A stretch of 26,041 bases of DNA from Zygnema circumcarinatum (Eukaryota; Streptophyta; Zygnematophyceae; Zygnematales; Zygnemataceae): NCBI GenBank assembly GCA_037447605.1, contig CM074819.1, forward strand, positions 785,408 to 811,448, written 5' to 3'. The number at the start of each line of letters is the position of its first letter. The stretch's first letter is position 1. Of the stretch, positions 1-17,383 are shown one piece after another. The position numbers and the translations under genes were made by a program. The notes beneath the pieces are model-generated. The model worked only from the letters and a program-made list of their open reading frames with translations, did no database searches and was not told where the DNA came from.

Positions 1-287
1 TGGTACCAGTTACGCCGTTTCCCCTCCCTACAGTTCCTTATATTGCACACATGACCACATGCATTCATTTTTTGAAGCAGACTTTCGCTGACAAATTGGG
101 CACGCTTGTGCCCTCGCCTCCTCCGCCTCCCCATCCCACTCCTCTCTCGCAATCCTCCCTCCAAAACCAGCTCTCCCTCTGCTTCACCCACCCCTTCCTC
201 ATCTTCTTCGTTTGGAGATACTGTCTCTTTCCAACGGAGAAGCAATCAACCTCGTTTAGCCTGCAGGTTGAAAGTTAGCTTTTCCTC
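1..287. other. 3' flank of the LDH gene, no gene seen
   Basis: These bases lie downstream of the LDH stop codon (minus strand). The segment is pyrimidine-rich around 113-215. Two short open frames there are low-complexity Pro/Ser peptides with no recognisable domain. It probably contains the LDH 3' UTR and polyadenylation site, but I could not identify a convincing signal. Confidence 0.5.
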
Positions 288-3534
<3,247 letters not shown>

Positions 3535-4270
3535 TTCTATGAGCGCCGCTGCCTCTGCTTCTGCGACAGCTGCTGTAGCTTCAGAGCGAATGCAAAACCC
3601 TGGTTGCCTGGCCACTTTGGAGCCGCTCTTCACTGCAAAAATAGCAAAGTATTAAAAAATAGAAATAATAGAGACAGCTTTCTCCTAAAGCTCACCCTTT
3701 CATGATCTCCAGCTGGTTTCTGTAACGACAATGACAAAAATATGCAAACAGTCGACAAAAAACTGGAACTCCCTTCGCGCATAAATGGCTTCAAAATCTG
3801 CACTTTTTCAGGAAGCCAATGTTTGTTTGTTTGCTGCGGATGAAAAGGACGCCTTCATAGTTGCAATCAGGGTGAGTCGACTCTCACTCCGGCTCTGCGG
3901 TTGAGCAGCAGCATGCACTAGAAAAAGCAAGATACGATCCAATGGTGCAAGGAATGAGCAGAAAGCATGACTGAGCTCACATTGGCGAGCTGTAATCCTC
4001 TGACTCCGCCGCAAAATCAAGCGCTCGGCAGGATGCAGGGCCACTGCTCCAGCTCCTCCTGCTCCTGCTGCTGCTGCTGCAGACATTGCAGGCGCCATGG
4101 ATGGCTGCTTGCAGGCTTGCAGGCGATGGGATATGTATGTATGGCTGGATGGATGGATAGATGGATGGACGGATGGCCCAATGGCAGCATGCAGCATGAA
4201 GCAGGAAGGGGAGGTGAGGGTAGGCAGCCCTTGCGAGGAAGCTCGTCCTGCTTCCCTCCCTTGAGGACCA
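3535..4270 (-). promoter_or_regulatory. Probable LDH 5' leader and proximal upstream region
   Basis: On the minus strand an AG acceptor at 3633 precedes the first LDH coding exon. A GT donor at about 3691 (AAAGG|GTGAGC) would join a non-coding leader exon. That leader would carry a 16-codon upstream frame (ATG at about 3858, TGA at about 3808) and a second short one starting at about 3699. A CTG run (4064-4080) and GGAT runs (4142-4176) are simple repeats. The transcription start cannot be seen. Confidence 0.4.
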
Positions 4271-4284
4271 ACCAATGGGAGCAT

Positions 4285-4309
4285 CCACGTGTCCAATTTT
4301 GACACGTGG
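4285..4309. promoter_or_regulatory. Inverted pair of G-box/ABRE sites upstream of LDH
   Basis: Two CACGTG cores (4286-4291 and 4303-4308) sit in perfect 9-bp inverted arms, CCACGTGTC and GACACGTGG, separated by 7 bp. The sequence ACCAATGGGA occurs on either side (4271-4280 and 4359-4368). A third CACGTG is at 4513-4518. CACGTG is the known binding core of plant bZIP and bHLH factors. Control of LDH by these sites is inference from position. Confidence 0.5.
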
Positions 4310-4787
4310 CGATTTGTAATTGATGATTTTCCTTCCTCCTAAAAAAATTCGAAGACAAACCAATGGGAAGCCTTTTGGTGTTTTGTAATTGGAGGAGTTT
4401 TTATACACCTAGGCCCAGGCGCATGCCCATGCCTTTCCCGAGTTGCAGGAAGTCCTTCTTGGAAGCCGACAAAGGAATCTTTCGTAAGTGCGTGACGTCA
4501 GGACAAGGTGCACACGTGGCAGGTTAAGAGGCACAGCGGAGAACACAGCGCTTTTTTTTTTGCGGATCGTATGTAAATTTGGTCCGACCAATCAAGAGCC
4601 GCCGATTACCCGTCGGGCAGCTAGAGGAAAAACATCGTACGGCTGGGTCTGTCGCGAGTCGCGACGGGGCGGCTAATTTTGTCTTTTGCGAGAAGCGTAC
4701 GGTACAAATATCGACAGCCTTGCCAGCTTGGCACTCCTAAATAAGTCGAAATTAGGGATGGATATTATAACGCAGAATTTACAATTT

Positions 4788-4886
4788 GCACACCTTTTTT
4801 GCTAGATACACACCTTTATTCAAGTCAGATTTTTTGTTAGGGTATTGGGATTTTTAAAGGTGTGTATCTATCCAAAAAAGTGTGTA
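4788..4886. repeat. Imperfect inverted repeat (hairpin), MITE-like
   Basis: The arm at 4788-4817 ends GATACACACCTTT. The opposite arm (4856-4886) begins AAAGGTGTGTATC, so the arms pair over about 30 bp around a loop of about 38 bp. Outside them, TAGGGATGG at 4753 and CCATCCCTA ending at 4981 are also inverted. They resemble Ac-type hAT termini, but I see no matching 8-bp target duplication. It could be a decayed transposon end pair. Confidence 0.5.
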
Positions 4887-5111
4887 AGAACTAAGAAGTA
4901 AACTCCTTCAGATATGAGAACGTTCAAATTCTGAAATCTAAAACTCTAAAAGTCCCTTGTACGGTCTTTTTGCCATCCCTACTGTACAGTCAACAGTCCA
5001 CATATTTTCGCCATGGTTTTGGCAAATATGAGGCGAAAATAGTGATTTTTGCAAATAGAAGGTTCGTGTTACCAATAGACGGGCGGTATTGTTAGAGTTC
5101 ATGTTAGAGTT

Positions 5112-5195
5112 CATGTTGGACCGTACGTATCGTACCGCATCATATCGTACCGTATCGTACCGCGTCATTCAGTATCGTATCGTGTCGTATCGGAG
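5112..5195. repeat. Degenerate CGTATCGTACCG tandem repeat
   Basis: Short CGTAYCG-type units repeat inside module A copy 1. The same repeat is at 5874-5960 in module A copy 2, where it follows a shared GTTAGAGTTCATGT segment that is itself duplicated. It encodes only repetitive peptides. Confidence 0.7.
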
Positions 5196-5278
5196 CCAAA
5201 AAGGAGGAAAGACGAGCGAGCGCCTCTTACGGCGGCAAGTGCGGGAAGATTCGGTGAGTTTTGCTGAAGCCCGTAACG

Positions 5279-5370
5279 GCTAGTACAGCTAGTACGGCAA
5301 GTACGGATAGTACGGCTAGTACGGTTTTAGGGTTTTAGGGTTTTAGGGGTACGGTAGTACGGATAGTAAG
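5279..5370. repeat. TAGTACGG repeats with a TTTTAGGG telomere-like run
   Basis: Several TAGTACGG/AAGTACGG units surround three consecutive TTTTAGGG units (about 5324-5347). TTTTAGGG differs by one T from the plant telomere repeat TTTAGGG. The tract is internal to module A copy 1 and absent from copy 2, where a TCGTAC repeat occupies the interior. Confidence 0.65.
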
Positions 5371-5451
5371 GATAACACAGAGTTACCGTACAAAAAGGTG
5401 GTTTCGGCAAAATCGGGGCGAATTTCTTGGGGACGCACTGTACAGGGGAAA

Positions 5452-5747
5452 ATGATACAGCGGCCCCACTTTTTGGATATCGGCGCCCCCTTTTGGGAAA
5501 AATGTACTTTTTTTTTGGCTAACCCCCCCTTGGATCTTTCGGGAGGAGAGATCTTGTAGACAATCGGACCCCGCGCCTCGCGCGCAGGATCCGACCGTGC
5601 ACCGACGTACGGCGCCGCGCATCGCGGCGTGGCCCGCGAGATGCGGCGAGCCTACGGAAAAGATGTCCTCACCCGACCCTTTTGGGTCAGAGGCTGCCAC
5701 GTGGCAGTCTGCCATTGGAAAGCCCTGCTGCCGGTCCCCCATGCCGA
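5452..5747 (+). mobile_element. Repeat module B, copy 1 (plus orientation)
   Basis: This module starts AATGATACAGCGGCCCC and ends near CCCCCATGCCGATACAG. It is repeated inverted at 6221-6519 and again in plus orientation at 6626-7202. The centre is very GC-rich (CGCGCCTCGCGCGCAGG region, about 5571-5640). It contains the 14-bp palindrome CTGCCACGTGGCAG at 5694-5707. No coding capacity is recognisable. It is probably a non-autonomous transposon inserted between module A copies. Confidence 0.6.
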
Positions 5748-5750
5748 TAC

Positions 5751-6193
5751 AGTGGACCCCCATAATATTTTCGCCATGGTTTCGGCAAAGACTGGGCGAA
5801 AATATTGTAATTTGCAAATATAAGGTCCGTGTTACCAATAGGCGAGCGGTATTATGTTAGAGTTCATGTCGGTTCGTACGTATCGTATCGTATCGTATGG
5901 TATTATGTTAGAGTTCATGTCGGTTCGTATGTATCGTATCGTATCGTATCGTACCGTGATTTAGATACACGAGCTCCTATTGGTGTCGTACGTACACCGT
6001 ACGTTTTAGAGATTCTATTCGTACTTACCGTACAGCGTAAAAGCGTGACCCATGTTTGAAACCCGTTTCGATTGACAGATTTTGTATTGGAGAATAGGTC
6101 AGGTTAGGTTAACACCCCTAATACGTTAACATTAAGTTACCGTACAAAAAGGTGGTTTCGGCAAAATCGGGGCGAATTTCTTGGGGACGCACA
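5751..6193 (+). mobile_element. Module A, copy 2
   Basis: It begins CAGTGGACCCCCATAATA and ends GGGGACGCACAG, followed by TA. It shares its left end, the GTTACCAATAG segment, the GTTAGAGTTCATGT segment and its right end with 4987-5440. Two identical-looking blocks of GGTATTATGTTAGAG plus GTATCG repeats lie at about 5848-5960, an internal duplication. No ORF of interest is present. Confidence 0.55.
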
Positions 6194-6220
6194 GTACAAG
6201 GTGGAAAATATTATGGGGGT

Positions 6221-6519
6221 CCACTGTATCGGCATGGGGGACCGGCAGCAGGACTGTCCAATGGCAGACTGCCACGTGGCAACCTCTGACCCAAAAGGGT
6301 CAGGTGAGGACAACGTTTCCGTAGGCTCGCCGCATCTCGCAGGCCACGACATATGCGCCGTACGTCGAAAATGGTTGATTCCCAGTATGAGTAAAGTGGG
6401 TCCGATTGTCTACAAGATCTCCTCCCGAAAGATCCAAGGGGATGATTAGCCAAAAAAAAAAGTACATTTTTTTCCAAAAGGGGGCGCCGATATCCAAAAA
6501 GTGGGGCCGCTGTATCACT
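6221..6519 (-). mobile_element. Module B, copy 2 (inverted)
   Basis: This is the reverse complement of copy 1 over most of its length. The GC-rich centre is replaced by a different segment (about 6355-6400). It carries CCTACGGAAACGTTGTCCTC (read on the minus strand) intact, so it is an unoccupied version of the site that copy 3 has filled. TGCCACGTGGCA is at 6270-6281. Confidence 0.6.
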
Positions 6520-6625
6520 TTCCCTGTACAGGGTGGAAAATATTAGGACTGCTGACTGTACAGTACAGTACAGTACCCCATCATATTTTCCACCTCCAAA
6601 AGTGCGTCACCAATAAATTCGGGAA

Positions 6626-7202
6626 AATGATACAGGCGCCCCACTTTTTGGATATCTGTGCCCCCTTTCGGGAAAAAACTGTACTTTCATTTTGGCTAAT
6701 CACGCCCCCCCCTTGGATCTTTCGGGAGGAGAGATCTTGTAGTCAATCGGACCCCGCGCCTCGCGCGCAGGATCCGACCGTGCACCGACGTACGGCGCCG
6801 CGCATCGCGGCGCGGCCCGCGAGATGCGGCGAGCCTACGGAAACGTTGCACAGATCGGACCATTAGACAAACCAGTCGACCTGGTTGGCAACCAGTGGTT
6901 GCGGACCGAAACAACCATTCGACTGGTTTGGAACCAGTGGATGCCACTGGTTGGCAACCAGTCGAATGGTTGGCAACCAGTGCCGCCGGATCGAAACAAC
7001 CATTCGACTGGTTGCCAACCAGTCGACTGATTGCCAACCAGTAGACGTCCAACCATTGCCATCCAATGGTTGTCCAATGGTTGCCGATCCACTGGTCCGA
7101 ACTGTGAAACGTTGTCCTCACCTGACCCTTTTTGGTCAGAGGTTGCGACGTGGCAGTCTACCATTGGACAGCCCTGCTGCCGGTCCCCCATGCCGATACA
7201 GT
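6626..7202 (+). mobile_element. Module B, copy 3, split by a hAT-like insertion
   Basis: It matches copy 1 from AATGATACAGGCGCCCC through the GC-rich centre to GCCTACGG. It is then interrupted at 6849-7106 and resumes at TCCTCACCTGACCC, running to CCATGCCGATACAG. A third, partial module A left end follows (7203 to about 7290). The G-box palindrome of the other copies is mutated to GACGTGGCA here. Confidence 0.6.
6849..7106. mobile_element. 258-bp hAT-like MITE with 8-bp target duplication
   Basis: The element starts CACAGATCGGACCA and ends TGGTCCGAACTGTG, giving imperfect terminal inverted repeats of about 14 bp. It is flanked by AAACGTTG on both sides (6841-6848 and 7107-7114). Copy 2 of the host module has only one AAACGTTG, which is the expected empty site. 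The interior is packed with CAACCAGT/ACTGGTTG and GACTGGTT motifs in both orientations, like hAT subterminal repeats. It has no transposase. An 8-bp duplication is characteristic of hAT elements. Confidence 0.75.
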
Positions 7203-7421
7203 GGACCCCCATAATATTTTCGCCATGGTTTCGGCAAATACTGGGCGAAAATATCGTAATTTGCAAATATAAGGTATTGTTACCAGTTGCGTTAGGGTTG
7301 TCTACAGTGTATAATACTGTATTATACATTGTGTCGAACCTCAAAGTGTATAGAACGGAGCTATAGAAGCGACCCAGCGACAAAAGTCCTTGTTGTCGTC
7401 TTTCGTGGGAGCTACAGGGTA

Positions 7422-7587
7422 GGGGTTGTTAGACTTTGCAAAAAGTTACGAAAGCGTTACGGAAAAGTAAGTTACAAATTTCGTACCTCGCTGCAGGAGG
7501 ATTGCCATTTCATCTGGGTACTCGTTTTTTTGGTAGAACTTAAGAACGGACATACTGACGATGACGATTTCTAAGTCTGACAACCCC
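7422..7587. mobile_element. 166-bp TA-flanked MITE
   Basis: The first 15 bases, GGGGTTGTTAGACTT, match the reverse complement of the last 15 with one mismatch. TA lies directly outside both ends (7420-7421 and 7588-7589). Size, ends and TA target fit a Tc1/mariner-type MITE (inference). An open frame across it is incidental. Confidence 0.65.
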
Positions 7588-7589
7588 TA

Positions 7590-8010
7590 GAGTCGTGTCG
7601 TGTAGTGAGCATCAGGTATAGGAGATCTTCCAATAAAATGTGGACACGTGTACACAGTCAGCATCACAAAATGCACCAAAAGAGGATTTTCTCCATTGTG
7701 AACTTCTCGCATATCATCCAATGGCGACGTGCCACGTGTAAATTCTTGCACACATCAAGTCGCTATTTGGAGAGATGCTCCGCTAGTGTCACAATGCAAA
7801 GACGGCCACAACATGTACGGTAGTGTATGTCTGTCATGTGGTGATGGCCTACATGGTGTCGTCACCACACAAACCCATGCATGGTACAATGTCTTGTGCA
7901 GACATGTACATGCCCAGCCGTGGTACATTCTAAAGGACATTCCTAGATACAAATGGACTCTTGGATGCTACCATGGTACAATTGTACTGAACAACACAGG
8001 ACAAATTATT
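7590..8010. other. No gene recognised
   Basis: This stretch follows the 166-bp MITE. It holds two CACGTG sites (7645-7650 and 7733-7738) and a GTGGTGA...TCACCAC inverted pair (about 7838-7868). A frame of about 120 codons crosses it, but it begins at GTG, has no domain I recognise and runs into the CCATTGG repeats. I do not call it a gene. Confidence 0.4.
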
Positions 8011-8014
8011 GGAT

Positions 8015-8240
8015 TCGACCATTGGATTCAACGGTTGACAACCATAGCCAACCATTGGTTGCAAGCATCGGTTGGTTTTGTTTCCTCAATTGGTTGATTG
8101 GTTAGTTAAACTAGAAACCATGGTTGATAACCGCCATTGGTTGCCAATGGTGGCCACCCTTGGCCTGCCAGCCATTGGCAACCAATGGTGGCAACCCTTG
8201 GCCTGCCAGCCGTTGGAAACCAATGGTTGGGCCATCGTTT
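8015..8240. repeat. CCATTGG/CCAATGG repeat block with 38-bp tandem units
   Basis: CCATTGGTTG and its complement recur in both orientations. Within the block, a 38-bp unit starting CCAATGGTGG begins at 8144 and 8182, with a third partial start at 8220. The style resembles the subterminal repeats of the 6849-7106 element, so it may be another hAT-like remnant. I could not fix its ends or find a target duplication. Confidence 0.55.
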
Positions 8241-8531
8241 GCAAATCCAAAGCACAATCTGAAGTTCTGAACCCCTTGTCTCCATGCGCAATTTGACAAG
8301 CCATTCTGCCGGCCGGCTAATCCTGAACGCGCCGTTCATCAGTATAGAAACAATACTTTGCAAATAAATTTATTATCTAAATATTTCCAAACGTGTACTG
8401 ATTCGTGTTTTGATGTGACGCCGTTTTTCCCGTTCACAAACTGACGGCCGGCAGCCTGCAGTCGCCGGCGGCAGCCATGCTCCCCCCCTTACTCAAGCGC
8501 TCCCTCCCCCCTGCAGCCGAAGCTTGCAGTC
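8240..8531 (+). promoter_or_regulatory. DapL 5' flank with an overlapping upstream ATG
   Basis: The region between the CCATTGG repeat block and the DapL start should hold the promoter and leader. ATG at 8477 opens a frame offset from DapL. It runs through exon 1 and, after splicing, ends at a TGA in exon 2 (about 9688). If the transcript starts upstream of 8477 this would be an overlapping upstream ORF. I saw no clear TATA box. Confidence 0.4.
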
Positions 8532-14018
<5,487 letters not shown>

Positions 14019-14510
14019 GGGGAGGGTTGGGATGGGGTTCTGTGAACTCCGTGTACTGTTGGCCGTTGAACATAGAATGTAATCGAATTAAACGCCATTT
14101 CCATGTGGCCTCCGTTTTTTGCTTGGCTGTGGAATGGGCTTTTCTTGTACATGGAACCGCCTGTTTGCAGTTTACAGAAATTTAAGAAATGGAGAATTGT
14201 GACTGAAGAGGAAAGGCCATTCGAGTTTCAGATTCGAATAATTTAAAAAATGTGAGCGAATTAGAACAGAAATTCATCGCATCAAATTCGTCAGAGGAAC
14301 TCGCGAAAATTAACCCTACTTGGAATGGTGAAATTTTAAGGTAGTTCATTTTTAGGGTGTTGAGGCCCTCGACCGAACTCTTCCCAGAAAACTTTCATTC
14401 AAGGAGTGAGTGCCTCCAAACGAACCACTCATTAAGAAAGTTGTTGTTTTTTTTTATTTATTTTTCCTTTTTTAAGAAAGCTCGTTTCTAAATAAGCACC
14501 CGTTGCCTCA
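14019..14510 (+). other. DapL 3' UTR and downstream flank
   Basis: This AT-richer sequence follows the DapL stop. It contains TGTAA (14077-14081) and AATTAAA (14086-14092), either of which could direct polyadenylation. I saw no coding signal. Confidence 0.4.
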
Positions 14511-14516
14511 CCTACC

Positions 14517-14910
14517 TACGTCTCCCGCACATGCGAGAAACGCTGCAATGGCATAGAAAACCCCGTTCCCTGTACCGCCGTTGCCAGTAAATCAAACAAA
14601 CTGAACTGAAACTAGAACTATATCTCTTGAACTGGAGCCACTCTCTCCCTTCACAAGAAAAAACTGTGGCTGTAACTGCCACATAGACATAGAATCCCCC
14701 TCCTTTGTTCCCCTTCACATGAAAAAACATTAACCGAACTGCGACATAGAAATAAAACGCCCCGGCTTTGTACCCCTTCACATGAATAACTGTAACCATA
14801 ACCGCAACATAGGCATAGAACGGCCCCCCCCGCCCCCCCCCTCCTATATTCCCCTTCACATGAAAAAACTGTAACCGTAACTGCGACATAGGCATAGAAC
14901 GCGCCCCCTC
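14517..14910. repeat. Minisatellite of about 63-78 bp units upstream of NDUFB9
   Basis: Four units begin CCCTTCACATG-like at about 14648, 14710, 14773 and 14851. Each continues with ACTGTAACCGTAACTGCGACATAGGC-like sequence and a C-rich tail. A degenerate fifth unit (CACATGCGAGAAAC...GGCATAGAAAACC) precedes them near 14527. The apparent minus-strand ORFs of about 90-150 codons are translations of this repeat, not genes. Confidence 0.85.
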
Positions 14911-15005
14911 CCACCCCACCTCTCCCTCTTCTCTCTTTTCTGCCCTACCAGCAGCTGCCACGCGTCGTTAGCCTGTGGCGCTAGCGGCAAGCAGGGGAGG
15001 CAGAT

Positions 15006-15017
15006 TGCCACGTGGCA
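15006..15017. promoter_or_regulatory. TGCCACGTGGCA palindrome 2 nt before the NDUFB9 start
   Basis: This perfect 12-bp palindrome with a CACGTG core ends at 15017, and the NDUFB9 ATG is at 15020. The same 12-mer occurs at 5695-5706, 6270-6281 and 19808-19819. It is either in the 5' leader or marks a very short leader with a promoter element adjacent to the start. Confidence 0.5.
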
Positions 15018-15019
15018 GC

Positions 15020-17383
15020 ATGAGCGCCCCCAACGTGTCAGCCGCTAAGCGCGCTCTGCAGCAGCTGAGGGCCCGCCACCTGTACCGCCATGGATTGAAG
15101 CACCTCCTGAGCTGGGCCGTGCACCGGAACATCTTCTACGAGGAGGTGAAACCCCCCCCCCCCCACATGGAAACCCTAATTTCTGAACCCTAGGACGGAC
15201 AATGAGTATCATTAATCCTAAATATCTCCGAAATCCAAGAGGTTATGGGTCCTTCAATAAGTTTGGAAAACTAGCATGTGGCTGAAGCATGGTTGGGTCT
15301 GAAAAAAGGCAAGAGAGGCTTGAATCCGAGGAGGGCTGGAACCCTAAAAACTGAAAACTGGAAGTGATAAACTGTAAACTGAATACTGAAAACTGGAAAC
15401 TGCAGTTTTCAGAAACATAGGTAGTTCTGAGCGGGGAAAAGACTCCGAATCTTATATGTTTTTGGAACCCTAGCATTTCCTGGACCCTATTTGTCTCTGA
15501 GATTTAAAAAAGTCTTCAATCCGAGCAGGTATGAACCCTTAAGAGTTCTGAAGGTACTAGCAAGTCCTTGAGAAAGCTGGAAAGGAAGTCTGCATTTTGG
15601 GTTTCTTCAGGCCAGCCAGCAAGCTGGCCAGCTGGCTGACTAACTGAAAGCTGGCCCCAGAAGTGCATTCCTATAACTTAGCATTTGGAGTGCGAGTTCT
15701 GAAATTTGAAGGCTGAGATCGAATATGATCTTCATACGTATTGCATACTATTGATTCTTTGTTACGAGTGTTTTCTTTTCATGTTTTGTAACAAGAAGAA
15801 ACCCTTACCTTGCTTGCATGTTTGCATTAGAGGTTGAAAGGGGTTCTATTATAAGGCAGATACTTTTTTGTTCGAACGTAAGTACCCCCTTTTCTCTCCA
15901 GAATTTTGACATTTCCTGCTTTTACCAATGCAGGCTGACAAGCTGCGCAGTGAGTTTGAGGCAAACAGAAACGAGGTGAGTCCAATAGACATAGTTCTGC
16001 TTAAATACTCTTTTTTTCAAGTATGTTTAAAAAAGAAATGGAGAAAATGTGGAACTTTCTTAGCTTGTCAAGACTTCCTGGGGCAGGTCCCTTCCGGACG
16101 CTCACCAAACTTTCGTGGTTTATATTCCCTCTCTCTCGCCCTCTCTCTCCCTCACGCTCACTTATCTTTCTCTCAGCCTCCTTCTCTCCATCTCTCCCTC
16201 TCCCTCTTCCCCTCCCTCTTCCTCTCCCTCTTCCTCCCTCTCCTACTAGTCCTACTAGTTTTAAAGGGCTTTAGAGTTCTTAAGTCCGTTTTCAGGCATG
16301 GAAATCAGCTGATACTGTAACTCTTGGACTTGACTTTTCACACACCACAACTTTTTGTTGTTTTGACAAAAGTCTAATCTTATTCTCTCACTCGTAATTT
16401 TGCACAAATGCATGCATGCAGACCGATATATCGCGCATAGAGCGCCTCATTTCTGCCGGGGAGACAAAACTTTGGGATAACCAACATCCCGACCTCTACA
16501 CTGGTACATTCATGACAGTCTTTTGGTCTTAAAAGTTTAAATATGAGTTTATTAGAGAGGCTGAAAATATGTTCAATGCAACTGAAACAAAAATCACGAA
16601 CAATGAGGAAACCCAAACAAGGGGCAGCTTATGAGAGTAACCCTATTGTCTCCTGCACAGCGCATGTGCTTTGAAGAAAGAAGAAGCACAGGAATGGAAC
16701 TAGGGTTGATGTGCTGCATCATTTTAGGGTTAATTTCAGACATGTGAAAAGCCAAGTGGAGGGCTTCTATGTCTTTCAGGTTCTGCAGTTTCTTGGGGTT
16801 CTGGAGGTTTTAGGGTTCTTTTGGTGTTTGAGGGTTCTGCCACTTTGGAGGAGTTCAACTCTTCACTTCGCTCAGTTTCAGTTTCAGTTTTTTTTCAGTT
16901 TCAGTTGCTTTCGGTTACAGTTTGGTTTTTTGTCAGCAATTCCCTCAGTTCTATGTCGGAAAAGACCCTTTTTGGTTAATTAATGGGATTTAAGGGTTTC
17001 CCGGTGGATCATCTCACAGTGCCGTGGGTCTACTGCGGTTCGAAATATGCTCGCAATCCTCCTGTTCCGGAAGAGGTAAACGCTTTGAATCCCCTTTTTT
17101 CTTTTATTAAAAACATAAATGGAATATCAGACACAGGTATGTTGATTTATATCCTGTTATGTTTGTAACGTTTACACTCACCTATATACCGTTAAGAATG
17201 AATTGGCATTGGTCTCACGATGGCGGTGATGCCATCAAAGTTGAATGGACAAAAGCAAGACCGAGAACCACGAGGAACCGCTCACAAAGGATTATGGATG
17301 CGTGCGTAGCTGATGGCATGCACTTGCCCTTTCTTTTGATGCAGATTCATGTCAATCTCAACTATGGGAAGCAAGTGGACTGA
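15020..17383 (+). CDS. NDUFB9: NADH dehydrogenase (complex I) LYR subunit NDUFB9/B22, 5 exons, 114 aa
   Basis: Accessory subunit of the mitochondrial complex I membrane arm that binds the acyl carrier protein through its LYR motif. Exons: 15020-15145, 15934-15975, 16422-16503, 17020-17075, 17345-17383. All borders are GT-AG, the total is 345 nt, and plant orthologues are about 117 aa. LYR is at residues 21-23 in RHLYRHGLKHLL, followed by SWAVHRNIFYEE, IERLISAGE, HPDLYT-VPW and GSKYARNPP, the conserved order for this family. The acceptor before VPW at 17019 was chosen because it alone restores frame with the donor at 16503; a nearer AAG at 16994 would not. No mitochondrial presequence is seen, which is usual for LYR proteins. 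An upstream in-frame GTG at 14975 was not taken as the start. Confidence 0.92.
16120..16250. repeat. CT-rich tract in NDUFB9 intron 2
   Basis: CTCTCTC and CCTCTTCCTC runs lie between the exons ending at 15975 and starting at 16422. They are pyrimidine-rich in the transcript sense. Confidence 0.8.

Larger units (their letters stand above)
4987..5440. mobile_element. Non-autonomous TA-flanked DNA transposon, 454 bp (module A, copy 1)
   Basis: The element begins CAGT and ends ACTG, with TA directly outside both ends (4985-4986 and 5441-5442). The first about 40 bp and the reverse complement of the last about 40 bp are imperfect inverted repeats, sharing TTCGCC followed by TTTTGGC or TTTTGCC. 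TA targets and CAGT ends fit the Tc1/mariner-pogo group. That assignment is inference, because no transposase is present. The interior holds GTATCGTACC and TAGTACGG repeats and a TTTTAGGG run. Confidence 0.6.

Noticed and set aside
3808-4408. Overlapping ORFs of 111-165 codons on both strands
   Set aside because: They cover CTG and GGAT simple repeats and the LDH upstream region, and no frame shows conserved protein sequence.
4987-6193. LTR-type (TRIM) retrotransposon with the two A modules as direct terminal repeats
   Set aside because: A copies have inverted CAGT...ACTG ends with TA outside, not TG...CA, and module B occurs independently in both orientations.
6835-7383. 182-codon minus-strand ORF rich in NHWLPT/NQSNGWQ repeats
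   Set aside because: It crosses module B, the hAT-like insertion and its target duplication. The repeated peptides reflect CAACCAGT DNA repeats.
7729-8097. 122-codon plus-strand ORF with a CLSCGDG segment
   Set aside because: It starts at GTG, has no recognisable family, and runs into CCATTGG repeats inside a transposon-rich stretch.
14512-14961. 149-codon minus-strand ORF with FSCEG-VYVAV repeats
   Set aside because: The peptide repeat is produced by the 63-78 bp minisatellite.
16983-17019. Earlier start of NDUFB9 exon 4 at 16995 (AAG acceptor)
   Set aside because: It does not keep frame with the donor at 16503 and would add GFPVDHLT. The CAG acceptor at 17019 restores the conserved HPDLYT-VPW.
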